A stretch of 64,000 nt of DNA from DATMQA01 sp035566895 (GTDB lineage Bacteria; Verrucomicrobiota; Verrucomicrobiia; Limisphaerales; UBA8199). The stretch covers positions 1-64,000 of the forward strand of contig DATMQA010000051.1 in the NCBI GenBank assembly GCA_035566895.1, given 5' to 3'. Below are positions 1 through 8,805 of this stretch, one piece after another (position 1 is the stretch's first letter; each line of letters opens with the position of its first letter). Both the position numbers and the translations under genes were made by a program. The notes under the pieces were generated by a model. It was not told the origin of the DNA, made no database searches, and saw only the letters and a list, made by a program, of their open reading frames with translations.

Positions 1-84
1 CGCAAAATGACCAATGAAGAATACCAGATCCGAATGATGCACAGCAATGACCCGAGCATCTGGACGCCGTTGTGGCGCGGGTAG
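1..84 (+). CDS. C-terminal end of an unidentified protein, cut by window edge
   Basis: The first frame is open from base 1 and ends at TAG 82-84, giving 27 residues that end in PSIWTPLWRG. The composition (N, E, Y, M, H, W) looks protein-like and the frame runs off the window edge, so this is probably the tail of a gene starting upstream. The fragment is too short to assign to a family. Confidence 0.4.
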   Translation, partial: RKMTNEEYQIRMMHSNDPSIWTPLWRG

Positions 85-112
85 CTCCAGGCCTATATCC
101 CGGGTCGGATTT

Positions 113-179
113 ATGATTCTGTCCTGCCATGATTCTGTCGGCCCATCTCCTCAGCGCTTGCCTCGCGAAGAATTCTGTC
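113..179. repeat. Three short direct repeats of ATTCTGTC
   Basis: The octamer ATTCTGTC occurs at 116-123, 132-139 and 172-179. The first two copies share the longer core ATGATTCTGTC, and the first and third are both followed by CTGCC. The copies lie between the fragment ending at 84 and the gene starting near 290. They resemble a dispersed intergenic repeat rather than a promoter. No function is inferred, and the rest of 85-289 shows no credible gene. Confidence 0.5.
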
Positions 180-289
180 CTGCCCCGGCAGCCGGCCCCA
201 CCTTAACCAGCGCTTGCAATCCGCCGGGCGCCGCGCCATGCTGGCTGAACGGCATATAGGCAAGGCGTCCCTGCGCGGGGCGGCCTGAC

Positions 290-2086
290 GTGAACGTAAT
301 GAGTACATTACCGGATAACGAATTCGATCTGGAAAAGCTCTTTCTGCCCGCCTGGGCTCAGGAGACTCCTTCCTCAGTCAAGTACGCCCAATACCAGGGC
401 GAAGCTGAGCGGCCTGAACGCCGCGGCGACCGGCGCGGACCGCGTCCGCCACGGCGGGAAGGCGGACCCGGGGGCCGGCAGGGACCCCCTGGGGGCCGTC
501 GTGAGGGCAATCGTCCGGGCGGAGAGCGCGGACCGCGCCGTCCGGGAGAACGCCCGGGCCGGCCGGCGGAGGGCGACAGATTCGGACCACGCCGCGGCCA
601 GATTCCTGAGCGCCGCGAGCCTCCTCGTCCATTGCCGGAAATCAATCTGAACCTGGTCCCGGATGAAAGAGGCGTCGAGTCGCTGGCGCGCCAGATCAAA
701 ATGACCGGCCGGGCCTATCCTCTCTTCGACATCGCCCAGATGATCTTGCAGAAACCCGAGCGCCATGCGGTCGTCTTCGGCGTCAGGAAAAACCCCGAAG
801 GCAAACCCCTCCAGCCGTTGTTCGTTTGCGCGCTGGATGAGACCCTTTGGCTGGCCGAGGATGAAGCCGTCGCCCACGTCCTGAGAAAACATTTTACCAC
901 CTTTTACCAGGCTGAGAAGACCGCCACCGAACCGCCGAAAGGTAAATACACCTTCGTGGCCCAGTGCGGCATGAGCGGGGTGATCCTGGGCCCGCCCAAC
1001 CATCACGATTACCAGAACCAGTTGCGCAAGCTCCACACCGAGCGCTTTTCCCGGATGCCCTTCGAGATGTACAAAGCGCGCGTGAAAATCGTCCGCGATG
1101 AGGAGGTCGTCAAAAAATGGGTCGAGGACCAAAGCTGGAAGACCGAGTACGTCTGCCTGAACCTGCCCGAGCCGTTGCGGCTGGGGACCATGGAAGCGGT
1201 CGAGAAACACTTCCGCGAGAACCACAAGGACAATATCATCAAGCCGGTGGAGACCCATACGCTCATCGGCACCGCTGCCCGCGCCTTGCGCAGCCCTGAG
1301 TTAACACGCCTGGTGCGCAGCGTTTGGGAAGACCAGCGCCGGTTCCCGCTCCAGATCGCCACGGTCCTGAGCCAGCAGTTCGCCACGCATGGCCTGCAAT
1401 TCTTTAAGGTCAACAAAACCATCACCCACGTCTCCGTCGCCCGGCCGCATTACCTCGACATGGCGCTGACCCCGGTTTCCGAGGGTGTCAAACGCATCGT
1501 CGATTACATCAACTCCAATTCCAAGTGCACGCGGCGGCAATTGTTTGGAGCGTTGGCGCCGGCCCCGGTGCCAGCCCCAATCCCGGTCCCGCCCGCCGCG
1601 GTCGAGGGGAAACCGCCATCGCCGCCGGAAAGCCCGGAGCCGACCGCAGAACAAACGGCCGTCATCGCCGATTTGCACTGGCTCATCCACCAGGGGCATG
1701 TGATTGAATTTGCCAACGGGGTCCTCGATACGGCCAAGAAGCCACTACCGCGACCGCCCAAGCCCGCGGCCAAACCCGGAGAGAAACCGCCCGAGGCTGC
1801 CTCACAAACCGAAACCATCGCCGCCGGGGAAGCCAACCCGGCCGAGTTGGAGGCTGAGAACGGCGGCCCGGCTCCGGCCACCGACACCGCGCCGCAGGCG
1901 GCGGAAGCTGCCGTCGCAGCCCCGGCCAGCGAGTCTCCTCCGGTGGTGCCGGCGGAGCACACCGCGCCGGGCTCGGAGAATCCGGCTGCTGCGCCAGAAA
2001 TCCCCGCGAGTGAGCCGCCCCCTTCTGCCCTGGCCGCCGAAGCCCCCGCTGAACCTCGGGCACCAGCGCTCGAACCCCGGCCCTGA
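290..2086 (+). CDS. RG-rich, disordered-tailed hypothetical protein (possible RNA-associated factor)
   Basis: This is a long open frame with no family I recognise. Residues about 35-110 are very rich in Arg, Gly and Pro (repeated RRGPRPP, GGRREG, RGPRRPGERPGRP), like an RGG-box RNA-binding tail. Residues about 115-430 form a globular-looking core that includes QCGMSGVILGPPNHHDY and a long charged segment. The last ~170 residues are Ala/Pro/Glu-rich and probably disordered. The listed start is GTG 290; ATG 299 is an equally good in-frame choice. A RhlE-type RNA helicase follows 104 bases downstream on the same strand, which together with the RG tail hints at a role in RNA metabolism. That role is inference only. 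Confidence 0.8.
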   Translation: MNVMSTLPDNEFDLEKLFLPAWAQETPSSVKYAQYQGEAERPERRGDRRGPRPPRREGGPGGRQGPPGGRREGNRPGGERGPRRPGERPGRPAEGDRFGPRRGQIPERREPPRPLPEINLNLVPDERGVESLARQIKMTGRAYPLFDIAQMILQKPERHAVVFGVRKNPEGKPLQPLFVCALDETLWLAEDEAVAHVLRKHFTTFYQAEKTATEPPKGKYTFVAQCGMSGVILGPPNHHDYQNQLRKLHTERFSRMPFEMYKARVKIVRDEEVVKKWVEDQSWKTEYVCLNLPEPLRLGTMEAVEKHFRENHKDNIIKPVETHTLIGTAARALRSPELTRLVRSVWEDQRRFPLQIATVLSQQFATHGLQFFKVNKTITHVSVARPHYLDMALTPVSEGVKRIVDYINSNSKCTRRQLFGALAPAPVPAPIPVPPAAVEGKPPSPPESPEPTAEQTAVIADLHWLIHQGHVIEFANGVLDTAKKPLPRPPKPAAKPGEKPPEAASQTETIAAGEANPAELEAENGGPAPATDTAPQAAEAAVAAPASESPPVVPAEHTAPGSENPAAAPEIPASEPPPSALAAEAPAEPRAPALEPRP

Positions 2087-2190
2087 ACCTTCGCCCGATA
2101 TTCCAAGAAATGGGCCCGGGAACTCCACGTTATCAAAACTGACCAGACCTTCGTCACCCGTAACCTGGTCACTGTCAATCGTCATAGCTT

Positions 2191-3426
2191 ATGCCCTTCC
2201 ATAAATTAGGTCTGTCCGACGCCATGGTCGAAGGCGTCAAGGCCATGGGTTACCTCGAACCCACCCCCATTCAACTGCGCGCCATCCCCTTGATTCTTCA
2301 GGGGCGGGACGTCATCGGCAGCGCTCAAACCGGCACCGGCAAGACCGCCGCTTTCGCGCTGCCCATCCTTTCCAAACTGGGCCTGCACAAACCCCAGCCC
2401 CGCCTGCTCGTGCTCGAGCCGACGCGCGAGCTCGCCGCGCAGGTCGAGACGGCTTTTCGTGATTTCGCGCGGTTCACCGAGTTGCGGGTCGCCGTCGTGT
2501 TCGGCGGGGTTGGCTACGGCCTCCAAAGAGAGGCGCTTCGAAAAGGAGTGGATATCCTGATCGCCACGCCCGGACGGTTGCTCGATTTGATGCAGCAAGG
2601 CACTTGCCGCCTTGACCACATCGAATTCCTCGTCCTGGACGAAGCCGACCGCATGCTCGATATGGGGTTTCTGCCGGATGTGAAACGGATCGTCCAGAAA
2701 TGTCCGCGCGACCGGCATACCTCGCTGTTTTCGGCGACCATTCCGCCCGAGATCGAGACCCTCATCCAGTGGGCAATGCGGAACCCGGAGACCATCGAAA
2801 TCGGCCCGCGACGCACTCCCGTCGAGACCGTCAAGCACGTCATCTACCCGGTCTCCGAAGCCCAGAAAACCGATTTGCTGCTCGAACTGCTCACCCGCGT
2901 CAACTACGACTCGGTCATCGTTTTCTGCCGCACCAAGCACGGGGCCGACCGCGCCGCCCACCTGCTCAAGCGCCACAATCATTCGGTGGCCGTGCTGCAC
3001 TCCAATCGCACGCAGCGCGAGCGGGAACAGGCCCTGCGCGGCTTCCGCGATGGGCGCTACGAGGTGCTCGTGGCCACCGACATTGCGGCCCGCGGCCTGG
3101 ACATCGCCGATGTGAGCCACGTCATCAATTACGATGTGCCGCAGCATCCGGAGGATTACATCCATCGCATCGGCCGCACTGGCCGCATGGAGGCCAAAGG
3201 CGACGCTTTCACCCTGATGGTGGCCGAGGATGGGCGCCACGTGCAGGCCATCGAACGGTTCATCAGCCAGAAAATCCCGCGCGTGAAGCTCGAGAATTTT
3301 GATTACCGCTACACCGCGCTGTTCGAAGAAGGCAAGCCCGGCCAGCCTCAAGGCGGACCGATGCGCGCCAGGGGCGCCCGCGTGCGGGGCGGGTACTTCT
3401 ATGGACCAGCGCGGCGGCGGCGGTAG
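2191..3426 (+). CDS. rhlE: DEAD-box ATP-dependent RNA helicase, RhlE-type
   Basis: A 411-residue superfamily 2 helicase with the motifs in order: Q motif region GYLEPTPIQLRAI, Walker A AQTGTGKT (about residue 48), PTRELAAQ, TPGRLLDL, the DEAD box VLDEADRMLDMGF (about 150), SAT in LFSATIPPEIE, ARGLDIADV and HRIGRTGR in the second RecA domain. The C-terminal tail is short and Arg/Gly-rich (ARGARVRGGYF, ending RRRR), which would add non-specific RNA affinity. Proteins of this family unwind short RNA duplexes in ribosome assembly or mRNA decay. The ATG at 2191 is at the expected distance before the Q motif. The RG-rich protein upstream may be co-transcribed. The exact subfamily is less certain than the DEAD-box assignment. 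Confidence 0.95.
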   Translation: MPFHKLGLSDAMVEGVKAMGYLEPTPIQLRAIPLILQGRDVIGSAQTGTGKTAAFALPILSKLGLHKPQPRLLVLEPTRELAAQVETAFRDFARFTELRVAVVFGGVGYGLQREALRKGVDILIATPGRLLDLMQQGTCRLDHIEFLVLDEADRMLDMGFLPDVKRIVQKCPRDRHTSLFSATIPPEIETLIQWAMRNPETIEIGPRRTPVETVKHVIYPVSEAQKTDLLLELLTRVNYDSVIVFCRTKHGADRAAHLLKRHNHSVAVLHSNRTQREREQALRGFRDGRYEVLVATDIAARGLDIADVSHVINYDVPQHPEDYIHRIGRTGRMEAKGDAFTLMVAEDGRHVQAIERFISQKIPRVKLENFDYRYTALFEEGKPGQPQGGPMRARGARVRGGYFYGPARRRR

Positions 3427-3431
3427 CGGCC

Positions 3432-3477
3432 TGAAACGTGAAGTTCTAGACCACGTCCCTTAGAGATTCACGTTTCA
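3432..3477. repeat. Inverted repeat TGAAACGTGAA / TTCACGTTTCA
   Basis: Perfect 11-base arms at 3432-3442 and 3467-3477 with a 24-base spacer lie in the 63-base gap between the helicase and xylB. The right arm is followed by another partial copy, CGTTTCACATTT. It could act as a weak terminator hairpin, but it looks more like one of the window's intergenic repeat elements. Confidence 0.55.
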
Positions 3478-3489
3478 CGTTTCACATTT

Positions 3490-5016
3490 ATGCGCACACT
3501 TTTGGTTGGCATCGATAGCGGCACTCAATCCACCAAGGTCCTCGTCGTGGACGCGCGCGACGGCAAGGTCCTGGCCTCGGCCGCTCAGGAATATGACCTG
3601 ATCCCGGGCCTGCCGCCCGGCGCCAAAGAGCAGCATCCGCATACCTGGCGCGAGGCCACCGCCAGCGGCATCCGGCGCGCGCTGCGCCAGGCCAAAGCGG
3701 TCGCCGCCGAAGTCAAGGCCATCGGCGTCAGCGGACAGCAGCACGGCTTTGTGCCGCTCGACCAGGATGGCGAGGTCATCCGGCCGGCCAAACTCTGGTG
3801 CGATACCTCCACCGCCCCCGAGTGTGAGGAAATCATGGAGAAGCTCGGCGGCTACAAGAAAACCATCCGCGCGCTGGGCAACGCCGTCCTGCCGGGCTTT
3901 ACCGCCTCGAAAATCCTCTGGCTCAAAAAACATGAACCGAAGAACTACCAGCGGCTGGCCGCCGTCCTGCTGCCGCACGATTACCTGAATTTCTGGCTCA
4001 CCGGCGAGAAGACGATGGAATACGGCGACGCCAGCGGCACCGCCTTGCTCGACGTCCGCAAACGCAAATGGGCCCCCGCCGTCCTGGACGCCATCGACCC
4101 GGAGCTGGCCGCCAAACTCCCGCCGCTGCTCGCCAGCGACCAACCCGCGGGCATGTTGCAGGCCTCGACCGCGAAACAGCTTGATTTAATCCCCGGCGTC
4201 CTCGTCAGCGCCGGCGGCGGCGACAATATGATGGGCGCCATCGGCACCGGCAACACCCGCGCGGGTGTCATCACCGCCAGCTTCGGCACCAGCGGCACTA
4301 TCTATGCCTGCGCCGAGAAACCCGTGATCGATCCCGAAGGGGAAATCGCTGCCTTCTGCGACTCGACCAATCGCTGGCTGCCCCTGCTGTGCACCATGAA
4401 TGTCACCGTCGCCACCGAAATGGTGCGGGAGGATTTCGAATGGACCTACGAGCGCTACGCCGCCGAGTCCGCCCGGGTTCCCGCCGGCTCGAACGGCCTG
4501 TTGCTCCTGCCGTATTTCGAAGGCGAACGCACCCCCAATGTGCCCGACGGCACCGGCGTTTGGTTTGGCGTCAACAAGAAGACGTTCGAGGCCGGCCACT
4601 TTGCCCGCGCAGCGATGGAGGGCGTGACCCTCGGGATGAACTACGGCCTGCGCCGGCTGGCCGAATTGGGTGTGAAACCCACCCAGATTCGCGCCACCGG
4701 TGGCGGCGCCAAATCGAAAATCTGGCGCCAGATCATGGCCGACATATTTAATACCGAAGTGGTCACCCTTAAAGTCAGCGAAGGTGCCGCTTACGGGGCG
4801 GCGTTGCAGGCCCTCTGGTGCTGGCGCTTGCAACAGGGGGACCAGGTCAGCATCGGCGAGATTACCGATCAGTTTGTCGAGTTGAACGGCGCCGAGACCG
4901 CTCAGCCGGACCCGAAGAACGTTGAGGTCTATCGCGAGTTGCAAGCATTGCAGGATGAAACCTCCAGCGCGCTCCGGGGAGTTTTTGGCAAACACCGCCG
5001 CTTCGTCCTTCGGTAA
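3490..5016 (+). CDS. xylB: Xylulokinase
   Basis: A 508-residue FGGY-family carbohydrate kinase that should phosphorylate D-xylulose to D-xylulose 5-phosphate in the cytoplasm. Visible signatures are the N-terminal phosphate-binding loop GIDSGTQSTKVLVVD, GVSGQQHGFVPLD (the QQHG substrate loop typical of xylulokinases), GGGDNMMGAIGTG, SFGTSGTIYA, and the C-terminal ATP-site segment GGGAKSKIWRQIMADIF. The length matches the family. No xylose isomerase (xylA) or transporter is next to it, so the gene is probably a stand-alone pentose kinase. A related FGGY specificity such as ribulose cannot be excluded from sequence alone. Confidence 0.92.
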   Translation: MRTLLVGIDSGTQSTKVLVVDARDGKVLASAAQEYDLIPGLPPGAKEQHPHTWREATASGIRRALRQAKAVAAEVKAIGVSGQQHGFVPLDQDGEVIRPAKLWCDTSTAPECEEIMEKLGGYKKTIRALGNAVLPGFTASKILWLKKHEPKNYQRLAAVLLPHDYLNFWLTGEKTMEYGDASGTALLDVRKRKWAPAVLDAIDPELAAKLPPLLASDQPAGMLQASTAKQLDLIPGVLVSAGGGDNMMGAIGTGNTRAGVITASFGTSGTIYACAEKPVIDPEGEIAAFCDSTNRWLPLLCTMNVTVATEMVREDFEWTYERYAAESARVPAGSNGLLLLPYFEGERTPNVPDGTGVWFGVNKKTFEAGHFARAAMEGVTLGMNYGLRRLAELGVKPTQIRATGGGAKSKIWRQIMADIFNTEVVTLKVSEGAAYGAALQALWCWRLQQGDQVSIGEITDQFVELNGAETAQPDPKNVEVYRELQALQDETSSALRGVFGKHRRFVLR

Positions 5017-5056
5017 CAGTTGCTCCAGGCTTTGAATCGATTACGTTTGTTGTGCT

Positions 5057-5617
5057 ATGCCGGTTACGCTGACAAAGAAAACGACCTGGACGGACGAGGC
5101 TCTCGAAGCACTGCCCCGAGACGGCTACAAATATGAGTTGCTCGACCGGGAATTGATTATGAGTCCAGTACACGCAAACCATGGAGCGGTGTGCATGCGC
5201 CTTGGAGCTCTGTTGTTCAACTTCGTTCAGCGGCGCAAATTGGGTGAAGTCTATGATTCGAGCACCGGATTCCGGCTCTCGGGCCAGACTCTCCTGAGCC
5301 CGGACCTCTCTTTTGTAAGCAAAACGCGCTTAAAAAAAGTCCTCGTCGCCCCGGACAAGTTTCTCTCCGGCGCCCCCGACCTGGTGGTGGAAGTTCTTTC
5401 GCCCAGCGACCGGCTCCGGGAAATCCATCGCAAATTGGACCTTTACTTCGAGCACGGCACGAGTGTCGTTTGGCTCGTGAATTGGAAAATCGAGCAGGTC
5501 CACATCTACCGGCCGGACCGGATCGAAGCCCTGACGCGGCCGCAGGACGTCCTTTCCGGTGAAGAATTGTTGCCCGGCTTTCGGTGCCGCTTAAGCCGGA
5601 TTTTCCATGGTTGGTAA
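5057..5617 (+). CDS. Uma2 family (DUF820) putative endonuclease-fold protein
   Basis: A 186-residue protein of the Uma2/DUF820 family, which has a PD-(D/E)XK nuclease fold and is common in cyanobacteria, Planctomycetes and Verrucomicrobia; cellular roles are largely unknown. Visible hallmarks are the N-terminal DGYKYELLDRELIMSP, LLSPDLSFVS, PDLVVEVLSPSDRLREIHRKLDLYFE (read as two adjoining segments) and VVWLVNWKIEQVHIYRPD. The conserved acidic and Lys residues of the catalytic core are all present, so it is probably intact. It lies 40 bases after xylB and 15 bases before thiH on the same strand, but no functional link is apparent. Confidence 0.9.
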   Translation: MPVTLTKKTTWTDEALEALPRDGYKYELLDRELIMSPVHANHGAVCMRLGALLFNFVQRRKLGEVYDSSTGFRLSGQTLLSPDLSFVSKTRLKKVLVAPDKFLSGAPDLVVEVLSPSDRLREIHRKLDLYFEHGTSVVWLVNWKIEQVHIYRPDRIEALTRPQDVLSGEELLPGFRCRLSRIFHGW

Positions 5618-5632
5618 CTCTTAGCTTGCAGT

Positions 5633-6826
5633 ATGGGCTTTTCCCGTGAATTCGATTCGCTCGCGGCACTGCCGTTGGTTCGGCGCTCACTGGGCGCGTC
5701 CACGGCCGCCGCGCGCGAGAGTCTGGGCAAACCCAGGCTCTCGCTGAGCGATTTTGCGCATCTCATTTCCCCGGCGGCGGCGGATTTGCTCGAACCGCTT
5801 GGCCGGCGCGCGCACCAACTAACCCAGCAACGTTTTGGCAAGGTCATCCGCCTCTTCGCCCCGCTCTATCTTTCCAACGAATGCATCAACAATTGCAAAT
5901 ATTGCGGCTTCTCGCGCGATAACCCCATTCTGCGGGTGACGCTCGCGGTCGAGGATGTCCGCCACGAAGCGGAGGCCCTCCTGGCCCAGGGCTTTCGCAA
6001 TATCCTGCTGGTCTCGGGCGAGCATCCCAAGTTTGTCTCCAATGGCTACCTGGCAGGCTGCGTGGCGGCCCTGCACCAAATCATCCCGAGCATCTCGCTG
6101 GAAATTGGCCCGATGGAAACCCAGGATTATCGCCCGCTCGTCCAGGCCGGCGCCGAAGGCCTGGTCGTTTACCAGGAAACATACGACCGCGCCGTCTATG
6201 AGGAGATGCACACCGCCGGCCCCAAGCGCAATTTCATCTGGCGCCTCGAGACCCCCGAACGCGCCTACGCCGCCGGATTTCGCCGCCTGGGCATCGCCGC
6301 CCTCCTCGGCCTGGCCGATTGGCGTTTCGAAGCGCTTTGCGTCGCCGCGCATGCCGAGTTTCTCCTGCGCAATTGTTGGAAGGCATCCCTCACCATCTCC
6401 TTGCCGCGCCTGCGCCCCTGTGCGGGCGAGTTCCAGCCCCTCACACAAATGAGCGACCGGGACATGGTCCAATTGGTTTGCGCTTTTCGCCTGATGTTCC
6501 CGGATGTGGGCCTGGTGCTCTCGACGCGCGAATCCCCCGGGTTGCGCGATGGTTTGATCCCGCTGGGCATCACCTTGATGAGCGCCGGCAGCCATACCGA
6601 GCCGGGCGGCTATACCGGCGTCGGCAAAGACAAGCTGCACCATACCGAACGCGGCCGCATTGTCGAACTGGGCGCCAGCGAATGGGCCGCCCCGGGCGTC
6701 GAGCGGCGCGCGACCCAGCAGTTCGACATCGCTGACGAGCGCTCGCCGGAGCAGGTCGCCGAACGCATCCGGCGGCTGGGCTACGAACCGGTTTGGAAAG
6801 ATTGGGACGCCGCACTGACAGTTTAA
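5633..6826 (+). CDS. thiH: 2-iminoacetate synthase ThiH (radical SAM)
   Basis: A 397-residue radical SAM enzyme that cleaves tyrosine to 2-iminoacetate (dehydroglycine) for the thiazole half of thiamine. The cluster-binding motif CINNCKYC has Cys84, Cys88 and Cys91. Further family landmarks are ILLVSGEHPKFVS, QETYDRAVYEEMH, SLPRLRPCAGEF and SAGSHTEPGGYTG. It is followed after 16 bases by thiS, which supports thiamine rather than another tyrosine lyase function. The thiazole synthase gene thiG, often next to these two, is absent from the window and must lie elsewhere if the pathway is complete. Confidence 0.95.
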   Translation: MGFSREFDSLAALPLVRRSLGASTAAARESLGKPRLSLSDFAHLISPAAADLLEPLGRRAHQLTQQRFGKVIRLFAPLYLSNECINNCKYCGFSRDNPILRVTLAVEDVRHEAEALLAQGFRNILLVSGEHPKFVSNGYLAGCVAALHQIIPSISLEIGPMETQDYRPLVQAGAEGLVVYQETYDRAVYEEMHTAGPKRNFIWRLETPERAYAAGFRRLGIAALLGLADWRFEALCVAAHAEFLLRNCWKASLTISLPRLRPCAGEFQPLTQMSDRDMVQLVCAFRLMFPDVGLVLSTRESPGLRDGLIPLGITLMSAGSHTEPGGYTGVGKDKLHHTERGRIVELGASEWAAPGVERRATQQFDIADERSPEQVAERIRRLGYEPVWKDWDAALTV

Positions 6827-6842
6827 ACCAAGCAGGGCGAAA

Positions 6843-7052
6843 GTGAGTTCACGATACGTTATTGCGAACGGGCGGGAGATGCCGGCCGAAGTGCCGTGCA
6901 CGCTCGCCGAGTTCTTGACTGCCCAGCAGCTTTTGCCCAGGAGTGTTGTGGTCGAGCACAACGGTGAAGCGGTGGCGCCCTCGGAGTTTTTCCGGCGTCA
7001 GTTGCAGCCCGGCGATAAGCTCGAAATCGTAAAGATCGTCGCCGGAGGATGA
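6843..7052 (+). CDS. thiS: Sulfur carrier protein ThiS
   Basis: A 69-residue beta-grasp sulfur carrier with GTG start (AAGTGAGTTC). It ends in the diagnostic Gly-Gly (IVKIVAGG), the residue adenylated and converted to thiocarboxylate for thiazole formation. The N-terminal INGxxxE-type strand appears as YVIANGREMPAEVP. It sits directly after thiH, and its stop TGA overlaps the ATG of the downstream MscS gene as ATGA. Confidence 0.92.
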   Translation: MSSRYVIANGREMPAEVPCTLAEFLTAQQLLPRSVVVEHNGEAVAPSEFFRRQLQPGDKLEIVKIVAGG

Positions 7053-8296
7053 GGGATTGGCTGTCGCTGGTCATGAAGCTGAAGTTTGACACCTGCTTTC
7101 GCGGCTTCCTGGTTTTTCTCGTCGCGACCCTGGCCTTTGGGTTATGGGCTGGCGCTCAAACCGTCACCAACAAACCCGCCGCAACCAACCAGCCTTCGGC
7201 TTTGGTTAAGACGGTCGAACGCTTCGAGACGGCCGAGCATCCGCTGACCTTCGGCCTGGACCGGGTCGAGTTTCTCCACCAGACCACTTTTCTGGGCGAA
7301 CCTCTTTGGAAATACCTGGCCTCGGCGATTTATATCCTGCTGGCCTTCTACACGGCGAAATTCATCGATTTCGTGACCCGCATCTGGCTCAAAAAGCTCT
7401 CCAGCAAAACCGACACCAAGCTCGATGATCTGATGCTGGGTCTCTTGCGCGGCCCGATCAAAGCGGTGGTGTTTGTCGTGTTGCTGAACATTGGGCTGAA
7501 CATCTTCGACTGGTCGCCTACCGCCAAGATTTACTTGTCCAAAGCTTTGATCCTGGTGGTGGCCGCCTCGCTGACTTACCTGGCGCTGAAGGTGCTGGAC
7601 CTGCTGCTGGGCCTCTGGAAACGGCGCGTCGCCCACGAGGCCAACCGTCGCTTCAACGACCAACTGTTCGCCTTTCTACGCAAAACGCTGATTGCTTTTG
7701 TGCTCGTCGTCGCGGTCCTGGTGACCGCCCAGAACATGGGCATGAACATCACCGCCGCGATCACCTCGCTCTCCATCGGGGGCCTGGCGGTCGGCCTGGC
7801 GGCGCAGGATACCCTTGCCAATCTGTTCGGCGCCGTGGCCATCCTGACGGACCGCCCCTTCCATGTCGGTGACCACATCAAGCTCGATAAGGACGGCGCC
7901 GAAGGCACGGTTGAGGTGGTGGGCTTGCGTAGCACACGCTTGCGCAACCCGGAGGGCCAGCTTGTTTCCGTCCCAAACAAGAATGTCGGCAATGCGACTA
8001 TCACGAACATCTCCGAACGGCCGGGGATCAAAACGGTGATGAACCTCGCCCTGGTCCGCACGCTGCCGCCCGCTAAAATCAAACGGGCGCTGGCGCTGCT
8101 CGAAGAAATCTACCGCCACCATCCACTCACCCAGGACGTCTGGATTAGCTTCAATCAGTTCAGCGGCGCCAATATTAACATCCTGGTCATGCATTGGTCC
8201 AAACCCACCGAATATAAGAAGTATCTCGAGGCGATGCAGGAAATGAACCTCCCGGTCAAAGAGCGCTTCGACGCGGAAGAGATAGGGTTTGCATAA
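7049..8296 (+). CDS. MscS-family small-conductance mechanosensitive channel
   Basis: An inner-membrane protein with a cleavable-looking N-terminal hydrophobic segment (FRGFLVFLVATLAFGLWAGA). Three further hydrophobic spans follow, and then the pore-lining TM3 region with small residues: SIGGLAVGLAAQDTLANLFG. Next comes the beta-domain entry TDRPFHVGDHIKLD and GTVEVVGLRSTRLRNPEGQ, the MscS signature. It should release solutes on hypo-osmotic shock. The ATG at 7049 overlaps the thiS stop; an internal ATG at 7073 (MKLKFD) would give a more typical signal sequence. Its coupling to thiS appears to be positional only. Confidence 0.93.
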   Translation: MRDWLSLVMKLKFDTCFRGFLVFLVATLAFGLWAGAQTVTNKPAATNQPSALVKTVERFETAEHPLTFGLDRVEFLHQTTFLGEPLWKYLASAIYILLAFYTAKFIDFVTRIWLKKLSSKTDTKLDDLMLGLLRGPIKAVVFVVLLNIGLNIFDWSPTAKIYLSKALILVVAASLTYLALKVLDLLLGLWKRRVAHEANRRFNDQLFAFLRKTLIAFVLVVAVLVTAQNMGMNITAAITSLSIGGLAVGLAAQDTLANLFGAVAILTDRPFHVGDHIKLDKDGAEGTVEVVGLRSTRLRNPEGQLVSVPNKNVGNATITNISERPGIKTVMNLALVRTLPPAKIKRALALLEEIYRHHPLTQDVWISFNQFSGANINILVMHWSKPTEYKKYLEAMQEMNLPVKERFDAEEIGFA

Positions 8297-8391
8297 GAAT
8301 TGAGTTAGTGGAATGATGATGTTCAACCATCCTCCTCGCACCCTTTTTCACGCTTTCTGTTTCCTTCCAATCCGCTACCCTCGTTCTGCTT

Positions 8392-8805
8392 ATGGACTGG
8401 CTAACGCATCTCATCTGGCACGGGGGCAAGTTTCTTGGAATCGAGTGGAGTGTGTGGAAAATCATCGGCTGGCTCGGCAATGCCGTGTTCTTCTCCCGAT
8501 TCTTCGTCCAATGGTATGCAACCGAAAAACTCAAACGAGTAATCGTGCCGACAGCTTTTTGGTGGCTCAGCCTGGCAGGCTCCTTGTTGCTGCTCAGTTA
8601 TTCGCTTCATCAGAGCGATTCGGTCTTCATCTTCGCCTACCTGTTCACCTGGATTCCGTATATCCGTAACTTAATCATCCATCGGCGCCATGCCGCGGCG
8701 CATCTGGATTGTCCCAACTGCGGGAACTCCTGCCCTCCGCAGTCTACCTTTTGCCTGGCCTGCGGGAAACCTCTATCCTCTGCGGCGGAGCAGGCGCCGG
8801 CTTGA
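8392..8805 (+). CDS. LpxB N-terminal-like (LAB_N) membrane protein with zinc-ribbon tail
   Basis: A 137-residue protein. Residues 1-100 match the LAB_N domain (the N-terminal membrane module of some lipid A disaccharide synthases, also found alone), including WLGNAVFFSRFFVQWYATEK, PTAFWWLSLAGSLLLL and a YLFTWIPYIRNL helix. Residues about 105-130 add a four-cysteine zinc ribbon of CPNCGN...FCLACGKPL type, which is unusual for this domain. LAB_N proteins are often encoded with lipid A or glycosyltransferase genes, but none is adjacent here. The ATG at 8392 begins just before the first hydrophobic helix. The function is unknown. Confidence 0.85.
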   Translation: MDWLTHLIWHGGKFLGIEWSVWKIIGWLGNAVFFSRFFVQWYATEKLKRVIVPTAFWWLSLAGSLLLLSYSLHQSDSVFIFAYLFTWIPYIRNLIIHRRHAAAHLDCPNCGNSCPPQSTFCLACGKPLSSAAEQAPA

